Source: Gammaproteobacteria bacterium (GTDB lineage Bacteria > Pseudomonadota > Gammaproteobacteria > Chromatiales > Chromatiaceae). Taken from it: a stretch of 37,220 nt of DNA. The stretch spans positions 1 to 37,220 of the forward strand of contig JAJFJN010000032.1 of the NCBI GenBank assembly GCA_021773975.1, in the 5' to 3' direction. The notes beneath the pieces were generated by a model. The model ran no database searches and was not told where the DNA came from. It was given only the letters and a program-made list of their open reading frames with translations. Position 1 is the first letter of the stretch. Each line of letters opens with the position of its first letter. Below, piece by piece: positions 16,566-24,592 of the stretch. The position numbers and the translations under genes were made by a program.

Positions 16566-17641
16566 TAAATGCTAACGGCTACACTTTTGATCTGAGCATA
16601 AACAGGCATGCCTACTTCAAGCCCCAGTCGTGCTTGAGATTTGTGGGTGATGCGTGCCAATAGCGGTGTACCTCCGGCATCCAGACGTACCATGATGCGT
16701 CCAGCTCCCTGATCCAGCATCTCTGCGATCACAGCCTGTACTACATTGAGGATGCTGCTCTCTCCCGGTGGCTGTAGTGCGAGGCTGACATCGCGGGCGT
16801 GGATGCGGATGTTCAATGGTTCGCCCACGGCTCGTTGAATACGGCTAACCAGGATCTCTCCACCACAAAAATTGAGATGGGTCAGATGGAACTTATCATC
16901 ATGTTGAGTGATCTGGGTTTTGATGATGGCACCCGCATCCTCATCTTGAGCAATGGGCAGATCGATGCTGGCAAACATCTTTGCCAGTGGTCCCTGTCTC
17001 AGGATGTGGCCATTTTCAATTAGCGCCAGATGATCTGCGATGCGAGCCAGCTCTTCCAAATCATGTGTTACATAGATGATTGGAATATCAGCCTCAGCAT
17101 GCAGGCGCTCAAGATAGGGCATGATCTCTGCTTTGCGTGGGCGATCCAGTGCAGCCATGGGCTCATCCATCAATAGCAGCTTTGGACTATTGAGTAGCGC
17201 GCGCCCCACTGCAACCCGTTGTTTTTCACCGCCTGAGAGTTGATGTGGATAGCGTTGCAGCAGTTCGCCAATGCCAAGAATTTCACAGATATGGGTAAGG
17301 TTTCCCTTACGTTCAGCACTGGGAATGCGTCGCCAGCCATACTCAAGATTGCCTTTTACCCGTAGGTGAGGAAACAGGGCGGCCTCCTGAAAGACATAGC
17401 CCAAATCGCGCTGGTGAGGTGGGACAAACAGGTCCTTGGTGCTATCCTGCCAGCATGCGTTATTGATCCTTAGGTGGCCTGTTCCTGCCTGCTCCAACCC
17501 AGCAATACAGCGCAGCAGGCTGGTCTTGCCGGAGCCTGATCTGCCAAATAGCGCTGTAATACCACTGCCTGGCAATATTGCTTTGGCATCCAGTTGAAAG
17601 CCATCTTGCTCTAGTCGGAAACTGAAATCTATGCCGCTCAT
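16565..17641 (-). CDS. modC: Molybdate ABC transporter ATP-binding protein ModC
   Basis: The cytoplasmic ATPase that powers molybdate (or tungstate) uptake, 358 residues. Walker A GRSGSGKT is at 33-40, the Q-loop at YVFQEAALFPHL, signature LSGGEKQRVAVGRALL from 135, Walker B LLLMDEP at 155-161, and a switch His in IIYVTHDLEE. The C-terminal part from about 285 carries a TOBE/MOP molybdate-binding domain (LNIRIHARDVSLAL; GRIMVRLDAGGTPLLARIT). It overlaps modB by four bases (ATGA) and hyuA-like by one base. The MOP domain separates it from generic ABC ATPases. Confidence 0.95.
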   Translation of the reverse strand: MSGIDFSFRLEQDGFQLDAKAILPGSGITALFGRSGSGKTSLLRCIAGLEQAGTGHLRINNACWQDSTKDLFVPPHQRDLGYVFQEAALFPHLRVKGNLEYGWRRIPSAERKGNLTHICEILGIGELLQRYPHQLSGGEKQRVAVGRALLNSPKLLLMDEPMAALDRPRKAEIMPYLERLHAEADIPIIYVTHDLEELARIADHLALIENGHILRQGPLAKMFASIDLPIAQDEDAGAIIKTQITQHDDKFHLTHLNFCGGEILVSRIQRAVGEPLNIRIHARDVSLALQPPGESSILNVVQAVIAEMLDQGAGRIMVRLDAGGTPLLARITHKSQARLGLEVGMPVYAQIKSVAVSI

Positions 17642-18300
17642 GAGTGAGTCCAGCGATTGTTCTGGCGGTAGACCAAAAACAGGATGATGAAAGAGAACAG
17701 TAGCAGACTGCCAGAGAGCCAGTGAGCCTGGGTATACTCCAGTGCCTCAACATGATCGTAGATGGCAATGGAGAGCACCTGGGTCTCGCCAGGGATGTTG
17801 CCGCCAATCATAAGTACAACGCCAAACTCACCTACGGTATGGGCAAACCCAAGGGTTGCAGCGGTAATAAAGCCAGGTCGGGAGAGTGGCAGGACAATGG
17901 AGAAGAAACGGTCCAGTGGTGAAGCGCGCAGGGTGCTGGCAGCCTCCAAATGGAGCAGATTAATGCTGCCAAAGGCATTCTGTAACGGTTGCACTACAAA
18001 GGGTAGCGAGTAGAGTGCTGAACCAATCACCAATCCGGTAAAACTGAAGGCAAGTCCATGTGTGCTCATGCCACCGATAATGCCCCCAGGTGCCAGTGCA
18101 ATCAGTAGATAGAAACCTAATACGGTGGGAGGCAATACCAGTGGTAGCGCTACCAATGCCTCCAGCACCGTTTTAAAGCGTGACTGGGTTTGAGATAGCC
18201 ACCAGGCCAGTGGTGTACCCAATAGCAAGAGGATAACAGTGGTGGTTATTGCCAGTCGTAAGGTGACCCATAGGGCGCTGATGTCTGCTGATTCCATCAA
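17638..18300 (-). CDS. modB: Molybdate ABC transporter permease ModB
   Basis: Inner-membrane channel subunit of 220 residues with about five transmembrane helices, starting at ITTTVILLLLGTPLAWWLS. The cytoplasmic EAA loop that docks ModC is present (HLEAASTLRASPLDRFFSIVLPLSRPG). VGEFGVVLMIGGNIPGETQ near the C-terminus is a ModB hallmark. Start and stop overlap modA and modC by four bases each, so the three genes are translationally coupled. Confidence 0.95.
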   Translation of the reverse strand: MMESADISALWVTLRLAITTTVILLLLGTPLAWWLSQTQSRFKTVLEALVALPLVLPPTVLGFYLLIALAPGGIIGGMSTHGLAFSFTGLVIGSALYSLPFVVQPLQNAFGSINLLHLEAASTLRASPLDRFFSIVLPLSRPGFITAATLGFAHTVGEFGVVLMIGGNIPGETQVLSIAIYDHVEALEYTQAHWLSGSLLLFSFIILFLVYRQNNRWTHS

Positions 18301-19049
18301 TGTTCTTCCAGGCCATAGCCCAATGTGTTGATCAGAGCTTTTGCACTGTCTGACTGTAAAAAAGCATGGAAAGCCTTGGCTGCTGGGTTGTCTGCGCCAC
18401 GCTTGAGTAGTATGGCATCTTGGCGGATTGAGTCATAAAACTCTTGTGGTACAACCCAGTGATAGCCTTTGGATCTGGCCTCTTTTGAGAGTTGCGCTAA
18501 TGCCACAAATCCCATTTCGGCAGCGCCGCTGGCTACAAACTGAAATGTTTGAGCGATATTTTCACCACGTACTAATCGTTCTGATAACTGCTCCCATACC
18601 CCCATGGCTTCTAATGCTTGTTGAGCGGCTGCCCCATAAGGTGCTGTCTTGGGGTTGGCAATTGAAAAACGTCGTAGACCCGGCTGGCTAATCAATGTTT
18701 TGGCTTTGCCCTGAAATTGTTGCTGAGGTGCCCATAGAGCCAATTGCCCCACTGCGTAGGTAAAACGACTGCCGGTGATAGCAAGCCCCTCTTGTTCCAG
18801 TTTTTTAGGCCGTTTTTGATCGGCAGCTAAAAAGAGGTGATAGGGCGCGCCGTGTTTGATCTGCGCATAAAGTTTGCCGGTGGAGGCCGCACTGATACGC
18901 ACTTTGTGCTCACTGTTTTTTTCAAACGATTGGGCTAAAAGCCGCAATGGCTGGCGAAAATTGCTTGCCGTGGCCACATGCACAGTCTCGGCTAACGAGG
19001 GTGTCACGAGGGTGAGTATGAGTGAGAGAGAGAGGAGTAGTCTTGTCAT
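18297..19049 (-). CDS. modA: Molybdate-binding periplasmic protein ModA
   Basis: Periplasmic substrate-binding protein of 250 residues. The signal peptide is MTRLLLSLSLILTLVTPSLA, with cleavage before ETVHVATASNF. Binding-fold signatures are AASTGKLYAQIKHGAPYHLFLAADQKRPKKLE, RFSIANPKTAPYGAAAQQAL, GENIAQTFQFVASGAAEMGFVALAQ, and the C-terminal AKAFHAFLQSDSAKALINTLGYG. It is the first gene of modABC-hyuA. No ModE-type operator was recognised upstream, so regulation is unknown. Confidence 0.94.
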   Translation of the reverse strand: MTRLLLSLSLILTLVTPSLAETVHVATASNFRQPLRLLAQSFEKNSEHKVRISAASTGKLYAQIKHGAPYHLFLAADQKRPKKLEQEGLAITGSRFTYAVGQLALWAPQQQFQGKAKTLISQPGLRRFSIANPKTAPYGAAAQQALEAMGVWEQLSERLVRGENIAQTFQFVASGAAEMGFVALAQLSKEARSKGYHWVVPQEFYDSIRQDAILLKRGADNPAAKAFHAFLQSDSAKALINTLGYGLEEH

Positions 19050-19280
19050 GGGCGCTATTCTACGTCGGTCAGGGCAAAAAATGGAGCCGGAACCTTATTC
19101 CGCGATGAATGGGGTCTGAACGGAGGCGAGGCTTTAAGCCCAGTAATATGAGTTATGATTTAGGTACAAGCGTGAGTATGCTCGAGGGCAGTAGGGTTTA
19201 ACTTTGATATTTCAACTACCTGCTGCTGCTCTTTATTGATTGTGTGCTCTTTACCCTAACTGGATTTGGCTGAGTAAAAA
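19050..19280. other. Divergent intergenic region between modA and the M4 protease gene
   Basis: It must carry the promoters of the mod operon (minus) and the metalloprotease gene (plus). I found no convincing -35/-10 pair and no ModE-box-like palindrome. A short perfect palindrome GGCTTTAAGCC sits at 19130-19140. Confidence 0.3.
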
Positions 19281-22200
19281 ATGCGGATATTCAAAAGGAT
19301 TGGTTTGTCAGGCGGGTTGCTGGTTTTTAGCACATGGCTTGTTTTAGGCAATGTCTATCGGCCGGCCGATGCACAGGTCATGGCAGGTGGGCAGCGTGTT
19401 CCTTTTTCGGCATTGGAAAAAAAGAATGCGTCATATGTTGGCGCTTCTGTTGGCGCATCGAGAGTAAAGCCACAGGGAGCACATAAAGGGCGCAGCAAAA
19501 AGAGTTTTGGAGCAACGTCGGTTGTTCAATCTGAACTCCAGCAGCAGATCTACCAGGGGCTGAAGGCACGCAAAAAACCTGCTTTGCCACATAAAGGCAA
19601 AAGGCAACCTCCTACCGTAACCGTAGCGCAAAAAAAGCAGCTACAGCACTTGGTTTCAACCTACAGCAACAATGCACCTGTTAAAGTGATGTTTAATCAG
19701 CGTACAGGCGTGCCTACGTTGATCAAGGGGAAAATTAAGCCTCAGATAGCCAAGGGCTTCAAAGGGGCGGCAAAGCACCAGGCGCTGGCCACTGCCTTTA
19801 TGCAGGAAAATAGTGTGTTGCTCAGGTTGGATAGCCCTGCGCAGGAGTTGAAGCTGCAGCGGAGTAAAACAGATGTGCTTGGTAAGGCGCATCTGCGATA
19901 TCAGCAGCAATATAATGGAGTGCCTTTGTGGGGTAAGAGTGCGCTGGTGCATTTGAATGAGAATAGTGAAATCTATCTTTTTCAAACTCACCATGAGCCG
20001 ACGCCTCAAGGGCTGGATACTACACCTGGCATTACATCATCGGTAGCTTTGGAGGCGGTCAATCGTCACTTGAATGTGAGCGGCAACCCCATAAAGCCTG
20101 CTGCTGTTGAGCTTGTTATCTACACCCCAACTGATAGTGCAGCACAGTTGGTTTTTAAGGTGGAGATTACACCGGCACTGGATCAGCGCTGGATCTATTT
20201 CATAGATGCTAATACAGAAGCGGTCGTGCATCGAATCAATAATATTCACCATGCCGGCTCGGTGGTCACGGCCAGTGGTCAGGATGCATTTGGAATGCCT
20301 CGTAGTTTCAGTGCCTGGTCAGAGTCTGGGCAGTTTTATCAAATCAACCCTCTGGCACCGGTCAATGACCCACCCTTTGATCCGCTTGGATCAGGACCAA
20401 AGCCCACAGGTGATACATTTATTTACGATATTAAAAATAACACACAAGGGAGTCTTTATTACACGGGGAGTGCCCAACAGAATGGTGGTTGGGATGGTGT
20501 GGGTGTCAGTGCGGCATATAACACACAGCTTGTTTACGATTATTTTTTAAATACCTTTGGTCGTAAGAGTATTGACGATAACAACTTAAATTTATTCAGC
20601 GTCATACACTTTGGTAGCAACTATCCCAATGCCTTCTGGAATGGTACTTACATGGTCTACGGTGATGGGGACAATGTTACATTTTCCTCATTGGCTGGCT
20701 GTTTGGATGTCGCTGCCCATGAGATGGCTCATGGAGTAACAGAGCATACAGCAGCACTTATTTATGAAAACCAAAGTGGAGCGCTGAATGAATCCTGGTC
20801 AGATTTTTTTGGAGCCATGGTAGATCGAAGTGATTGGCTTGTAGGTGAGGATTGTGTTGTTCGTGCCCCTGGATTTCTGCGCAGCATGGCTAATCCTGCC
20901 CAGGGTTTGAGTGCTCAGCCAACCAAAATGAGTCAGTATCAGAACCTGCCTAATACAGATGCAGGTGATTGGGGTGGTGTACATATCAACAGCGGCATTC
21001 CTAACCGGGCCGCCTATTTGGTTGCTGAAGGGCTTGCTACTGAGGGTCTTGGAACAAGTATTGGTCGATTAAAGACAGAGCAGATTTGGTACCGGGCTTT
21101 AAATATCTATCTTCAGGCATCATCACAATTTATCGATGCCCGTCGAGCCACTATCCAGTCGGCAGAGGATCTGTATGGCGTAGCTTCTGCTGAAGCAAAT
21201 GCGGTTACCGCCGCCTGGGATGCAGTGGAGGTAAGTGATGTGGCAGTGGGATCACCAGGTGACTCTAGACCAACACCAACCAATCCGGTTGCGGGTGCTG
21301 ATGGTGTGCTGTATCTGTACCCCACGGATGGAACACATGACAAACCGTTTGATTGGTCAGAGGGGTATGATCTTTATTGGCAGGTCATACCTGATCCATT
21401 TTTAGGATACGATAATAATTTAAACTATGGTCCGTTCAATAGTGGAGTGGGTGTTGCTTATACGCACCCAGCGGCTTATACCAATGCAGCTGGCACTGTC
21501 TTTTTTTATGTAGGTAATGATGACAATCTATATGTTGTTAATGCCGATGGATCAGATCATCAGCAGCTCACTACAGCTGGCTATATTTATAGTATTGCCA
21601 TCTCACCTGATGGGCGTTATCTCGCCTATACCAGTACTGATAGTACAGATAACAATATTCATGTGCTTGATTTGGTGACAGAGGCTGTGGCTGACCACCC
21701 AATTTTACCACCGAATTATCAAGGGGGAGGGGTAGATGTTTTAAATACAGTTTTATACCCTGATTCACTGGCTTTTGATTACACGGGTAAGCAGATTGTC
21801 TTTGATGCTTTGAACTGTATCTCTACACCTAATAGCTCATGTCAGAGTGGTGAAGGATATCAATACTGGTCTATTGGTATATTAAATCTTACTGACAGTT
21901 CGTTTGTCTTTCCATTTCCCACTCAAAATCCCAATATTGATTTGGCTTATCCCTCTTTTGCATCTAACAATAACTTTGTGATTGTGATGGATAAGATTGA
22001 TTCAAGCAGCTTTGCAACGAATGGCACGCTTCTCTCTCGAGTAGTAACAGTGAATCTGGAGACTCAGACAGTTACAGAGGTTGCCAACCCGAATATGAGT
22101 GCAAATATCTGGAATGTTTGGGGGGTCCCCAGCTTTTTTGGTAATGATGATTACATTACGCTGCAGAGATTAAAACAAGATATCAGTGGCACAACCTACC

Positions 22201-22895
22201 GGATACCTATTGATTCGAACTGGGCAGCAAGCGGGGCGTTGGAAAGTCTTAGTCATTATGATGCGGCCATGCCTTTAATGCATCGTGCCGGTGTGCGTCA
22301 GTTAACTGCGACAGTGCAGCTTAGTAAAAACAGCCTGGCATTTGGCACGCACAATGTTAATTCCACAAGTGAGCAAATCATCACTCTCAGTAATACAGGT
22401 AACCGGGATATCTCTATCCTGGAAATCAATCTGGCTAATGCTGCATTTAGTCATGATGGCATCAATGGTCGTCTGCCGCAGGGGCAGGAGATGAATATTC
22501 GAGTGCAATTTAAACCAAAGGCAGTAGGTTCATATAATGGAACCTTGGTAATAAAAAGCGATGCCGATACACCGGAGTTAAATGTGGCGTTATCAGGAAA
22601 GGCTATCATAGATACGGATGGTGATGGCATGCCAGATGTATGGGAAAAAGCCAATGGGCTGAACCCACTAAACAGTAGTGATGGAGCTGCGGATATTGAC
22701 AGTGATGGTCTGAGCAATTTGCAAGAATACCAGTCAGGTACACATCCTAAGGTAGATGATACAGATAGAGATGGTATGTCAGATGGCTTTGAGGTTAATG
22801 GAGCGTTTAATCCATTGGATAGTAGTGATTGCCCTACTTGGTACTGTGGTGGTGGAAGAGGCGGCTGGCGGGCAACAATCTGTAATGATTGTTAG
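19281..22895 (+). CDS. Large secreted M4 (thermolysin-family) metalloprotease with propeller, ASH-like and TSP3-like C-terminal domains
   Basis: Exported zinc protease of 1204 residues. A signal peptide covers residues 1 to about 31. The propeptide follows, with an FTP domain at about 165-250 (LRYQQQYNGVPLWGKSALVHL) and PepSY-like sequence to about 330. The M4 catalytic domain has HEMAH at 480-484, the third zinc ligand E504 (NESWSDFFG) and the catalytic histidine H568 (GGVHINSGIPNRAAYL). After about residue 690 comes a TolB/WD40-like beta-propeller (DDNLYVVNADGSDHQQL; ISPDGRYLAYTS). Next is an ASH/HYDIN-type Ig-like domain at about 1013-1107 (LSNTGNRDISIL; VQFKPKAVGSYNGTL), then TSP3-like calcium repeats at about 1110-1187. 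The tail is Gly/Arg/Cys rich with no membrane anchor. Typical M4 proteases are about half this length, so the C-terminal modules likely attach it to a surface or substrate. Confidence 0.93.
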   Translation: MRIFKRIGLSGGLLVFSTWLVLGNVYRPADAQVMAGGQRVPFSALEKKNASYVGASVGASRVKPQGAHKGRSKKSFGATSVVQSELQQQIYQGLKARKKPALPHKGKRQPPTVTVAQKKQLQHLVSTYSNNAPVKVMFNQRTGVPTLIKGKIKPQIAKGFKGAAKHQALATAFMQENSVLLRLDSPAQELKLQRSKTDVLGKAHLRYQQQYNGVPLWGKSALVHLNENSEIYLFQTHHEPTPQGLDTTPGITSSVALEAVNRHLNVSGNPIKPAAVELVIYTPTDSAAQLVFKVEITPALDQRWIYFIDANTEAVVHRINNIHHAGSVVTASGQDAFGMPRSFSAWSESGQFYQINPLAPVNDPPFDPLGSGPKPTGDTFIYDIKNNTQGSLYYTGSAQQNGGWDGVGVSAAYNTQLVYDYFLNTFGRKSIDDNNLNLFSVIHFGSNYPNAFWNGTYMVYGDGDNVTFSSLAGCLDVAAHEMAHGVTEHTAALIYENQSGALNESWSDFFGAMVDRSDWLVGEDCVVRAPGFLRSMANPAQGLSAQPTKMSQYQNLPNTDAGDWGGVHINSGIPNRAAYLVAEGLATEGLGTSIGRLKTEQIWYRALNIYLQASSQFIDARRATIQSAEDLYGVASAEANAVTAAWDAVEVSDVAVGSPGDSRPTPTNPVAGADGVLYLYPTDGTHDKPFDWSEGYDLYWQVIPDPFLGYDNNLNYGPFNSGVGVAYTHPAAYTNAAGTVFFYVGNDDNLYVVNADGSDHQQLTTAGYIYSIAISPDGRYLAYTSTDSTDNNIHVLDLVTEAVADHPILPPNYQGGGVDVLNTVLYPDSLAFDYTGKQIVFDALNCISTPNSSCQSGEGYQYWSIGILNLTDSSFVFPFPTQNPNIDLAYPSFASNNNFVIVMDKIDSSSFATNGTLLSRVVTVNLETQTVTEVANPNMSANIWNVWGVPSFFGNDDYITLQRLKQDISGTTYRIPIDSNWAASGALESLSHYDAAMPLMHRAGVRQLTATVQLSKNSLAFGTHNVNSTSEQIITLSNTGNRDISILEINLANAAFSHDGINGRLPQGQEMNIRVQFKPKAVGSYNGTLVIKSDADTPELNVALSGKAIIDTDGDGMPDVWEKANGLNPLNSSDGAADIDSDGLSNLQEYQSGTHPKVDDTDRDGMSDGFEVNGAFNPLDSSDCPTWYCGGGRGGWRATICNDC

Positions 22896-23026
22896 ACATG
22901 GTTAAATCAATCTGGGTGTTTTGTGAGTGGCGGGCGCTCTTGATTTTATGCTAAATGAATTTGCTTGGTAAGTATTTGAGTTGTTATGAATCGGTATTTT
23001 TCTCCACCATTTTGATCAGAAATTCT

Positions 23027-23043
23027 ACCTATTTTAAATAGGT
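23027..23043. repeat. 17-base palindrome ACCTATTTTAAATAGGT
   Basis: Perfect inverted repeat, eight bases each side of a central T, AT-rich, downstream of the M4 protease gene. No U-tract follows, so it is more like a protein-binding site than a terminator. Its function is unknown. Confidence 0.45.
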
Positions 23044-23187
23044 GTTTGTAGATGATTTAGAATCAAAGCGGATAATGCTCTTCAGTTCAAGCTGCAGTGT
23101 CATATGAAGTCGGAGCTATTAATGTGGCATGGCGGTTTAATCAGTTGGTTATGTTGTTTTTCAGGGTTGACCACATAAGGGCCTCTT

Positions 23188-23262
23188 ACGGAAAGGGAGC
23201 ATGCTTTCGCGTTTGGCTTCTGATTGAGCAGGAAAAAGGTGAAGAATGGCTTTCGTGCATAC
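23188..23262 (+). pseudogene. Possible relic of a histidine kinase C-terminus
   Basis: In the plus frame of a 74-codon ORF (23097-23321), the translated segment SYGKGACFRVWLLIEQEK matches the last lines of the kinase ending at 27735 (EVGKGTCFRVRLPIKQPEK). This is the G2-box-proximal end of a HATPase domain. Nothing before it looks like a kinase, so only a fragment remains. It may be left over from duplication of the kinases downstream. The match is short, so chance similarity cannot be dismissed. Confidence 0.4.
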
Positions 23263-23355
23263 CCTTGTGTCTAACTTGGCACCCTTTGCCGGCAACCTAT
23301 TATTCCCTATCAAAGTTTTAGCGCTGATGGCCGAAAACAAAATATGACCTTAGTT

Positions 23356-23423
23356 CAATTAAGAATTGTCTATAATCTTAATAATTCACTGATTCACAAA
23401 TGAAATACCTTAGTGGACTAAGG
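23356..23423 (+). promoter_or_regulatory. Candidate promoter and operators of the signalling operon
   Basis: TATAAT at 23371-23376 is a perfect -10 box; the matching -35 is poor. An inverted repeat CAATT-AAG-AATTG (23356-23368) overlaps the spacer. A perfect inverted repeat CCTTAGT-GG-ACTAAGG (23408-23423) lies about 30 bases downstream of the -10. ATTAGTC is repeated at 23433 and 23450. The operon's first start codon is at 23469. The layout fits an activator or repressor site plus promoter, but no regulator is identified. Confidence 0.45.
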
Positions 23424-23468
23424 GGATTCTCAATTAGTCTGTAATAACGATTAGTCGGAAGATCAGCT

Positions 23469-24290
23469 ATGGAACGAACACTTCTTTTAGTAGACGATGA
23501 ACCCAATATTCTACAGTCGCTCAAGCGCCTGTTACGCCGTGGAGGCTACCGCATACTCACGGCAGAAAGCGGTCAGGAAGGCTTGGAACTGCTTGAAAAC
23601 AATACGGTTCAAGTCATTATCTCTGATGCCAGAATGCCCGGAATGAGTGGCATTGAATTTCTGGACAAATCCAGAGAACGTTGGCCGGATTGCATTCGCA
23701 TCATGCTCTCAGGCTACACCGAGCTGGAATCCGTAATTCAAGCCGTGAATCGAAGCGCTATATACAAATTTTTCACCAAGCCCTGGGAGGATGAGCTATT
23801 ACAGGATCATATTAAGGAGGCTTTCCGGCAATATGAACTGCAAGATGAAAATAAACGCCTCTCCCAAGAACTGCACGATGCCAATGATGAGCTAGCTCGC
23901 ATTAATCAAAGTCTGGAGGAACGCGTAGATGAAAATGTTAAGCAGAGTGTGCTAAGTCTGGTATCACTTAAAATTTCTCAAGATGTGCTAGAGCACCTGC
24001 CTATTGGGGTGATTGGCATTAGTACAGACAATCTGATCTCTTCTGCCAACCAATATGCACTAAAGTTGCTAAATAACGAAAAGAACGGGCTTGTGGGCCT
24101 TATGGCCAGTGATGCACTGCCACCAGAGATTCTCCAAACCCAGGAGGCATCTGAGCAAAATACCCCCTCTACAGATAAGGTAATACTATCCGGTGGACGA
24201 GTGGTTGAGGTGCAACGTTATCAGATGAAAAATGATAGCGGGGTGTACGCCAACATGCTGCTCATTCAGCAACGGGGGGAGGGCTCATGA
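23469..24290 (+). CDS. Response regulator with coiled coil and PAS-like domain
   Basis: A 273-residue receiver protein. The REC domain spans residues 3-120, with the acidic pair D9/D10, phosphoacceptor D53 (VIISDARMPGMSG), the SGYTE switch region and K104 in FFTKPW. This KPW type is common in RpfG-like receivers. A helical coiled coil follows (about 118-165), then a small PAS-like fold (LEHLPIGVIGISTDNLISSANQYALKLL to the end). No DNA-binding or catalytic output domain is present, so output is likely by protein contact. It is the first gene of the ten-gene plus-strand operon, and its stop overlaps the next start by four bases (ATGA). Confidence 0.9.
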   Translation: MERTLLLVDDEPNILQSLKRLLRRGGYRILTAESGQEGLELLENNTVQVIISDARMPGMSGIEFLDKSRERWPDCIRIMLSGYTELESVIQAVNRSAIYKFFTKPWEDELLQDHIKEAFRQYELQDENKRLSQELHDANDELARINQSLEERVDENVKQSVLSLVSLKISQDVLEHLPIGVIGISTDNLISSANQYALKLLNNEKNGLVGLMASDALPPEILQTQEASEQNTPSTDKVILSGGRVVEVQRYQMKNDSGVYANMLLIQQRGEGS

Positions 24291-24592
24291 AGCAAATAGT
24301 TTCTCCCCAGCAGCTAGTACCCGGTGCCAGGCTTGCTGAAGCCGTCTGTGATGCATCTGGTGCCATACTGCTACCCAAAGAGACCAAACTTGATGAGCAT
24401 TTAATCAGCATGCTCTGTACAAAAAAAATAGCTGAGGTCGTCATTGTTATTGAGCGCTCCCCTACAGAGCAGGCAGCCTTTAATGCCGAATTGAAAGCGT
24501 GTCTGGATAGACGGTTCCAGCTTGCTTCAGGTCACCCCTTAATGGATAGCCTGAAGCAGATGATCCTTGAGTACCGTTGCGGGGAACAGTGA
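24287..24592 (+). CDS. Small orphan domain protein resembling the C-terminal module of the operon's HD-GYP protein
   Basis: A cytoplasmic protein of 101 residues with no catalytic motif. The N-terminal half reads LVPGARLAEAVCDASGAILLPKETKLDEHLI, which resembles the final segment of the REC-HN-GYP protein at 29261 (LAVGMVLARDLVIQGKALLLSKGHVLNENHI). It thus appears to be a free-standing copy of a module usually attached to HD-GYP proteins. Its function is unknown. It overlaps the genes on both sides (ATGA before; TGATG after), so it is a coupled member of the operon. Confidence 0.75.
   Translation: MKQIVSPQQLVPGARLAEAVCDASGAILLPKETKLDEHLISMLCTKKIAEVVIVIERSPTEQAAFNAELKACLDRRFQLASGHPLMDSLKQMILEYRCGEQ

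Larger units (their letters stand above)
22896..23468. other. Long gene-poor region with kinase relic, palindromes and the signalling-operon promoter
   Basis: These 573 bases separate the M4 protease from the signalling operon. They contain a 17-base palindrome ACCTATTTTAAATAGGT (23027-23043), a short stretch resembling the C-terminus of a histidine kinase (about 23188-23262), and a promoter-like area with two further palindromes (23356-23423), all listed separately. No intact gene and no clear terminator for the protease gene were found. Confidence 0.5.

Noticed and set aside
19050-19280. ModE operator upstream of modA
   Set aside because: I looked for the ATCGCTATATA-type palindrome and found none in this region.
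24577-24591. TTG start for the HDOD gene
   Set aside because: The ATG at 24592 forms a normal TGATG coupling with the preceding stop and begins at the expected family position.
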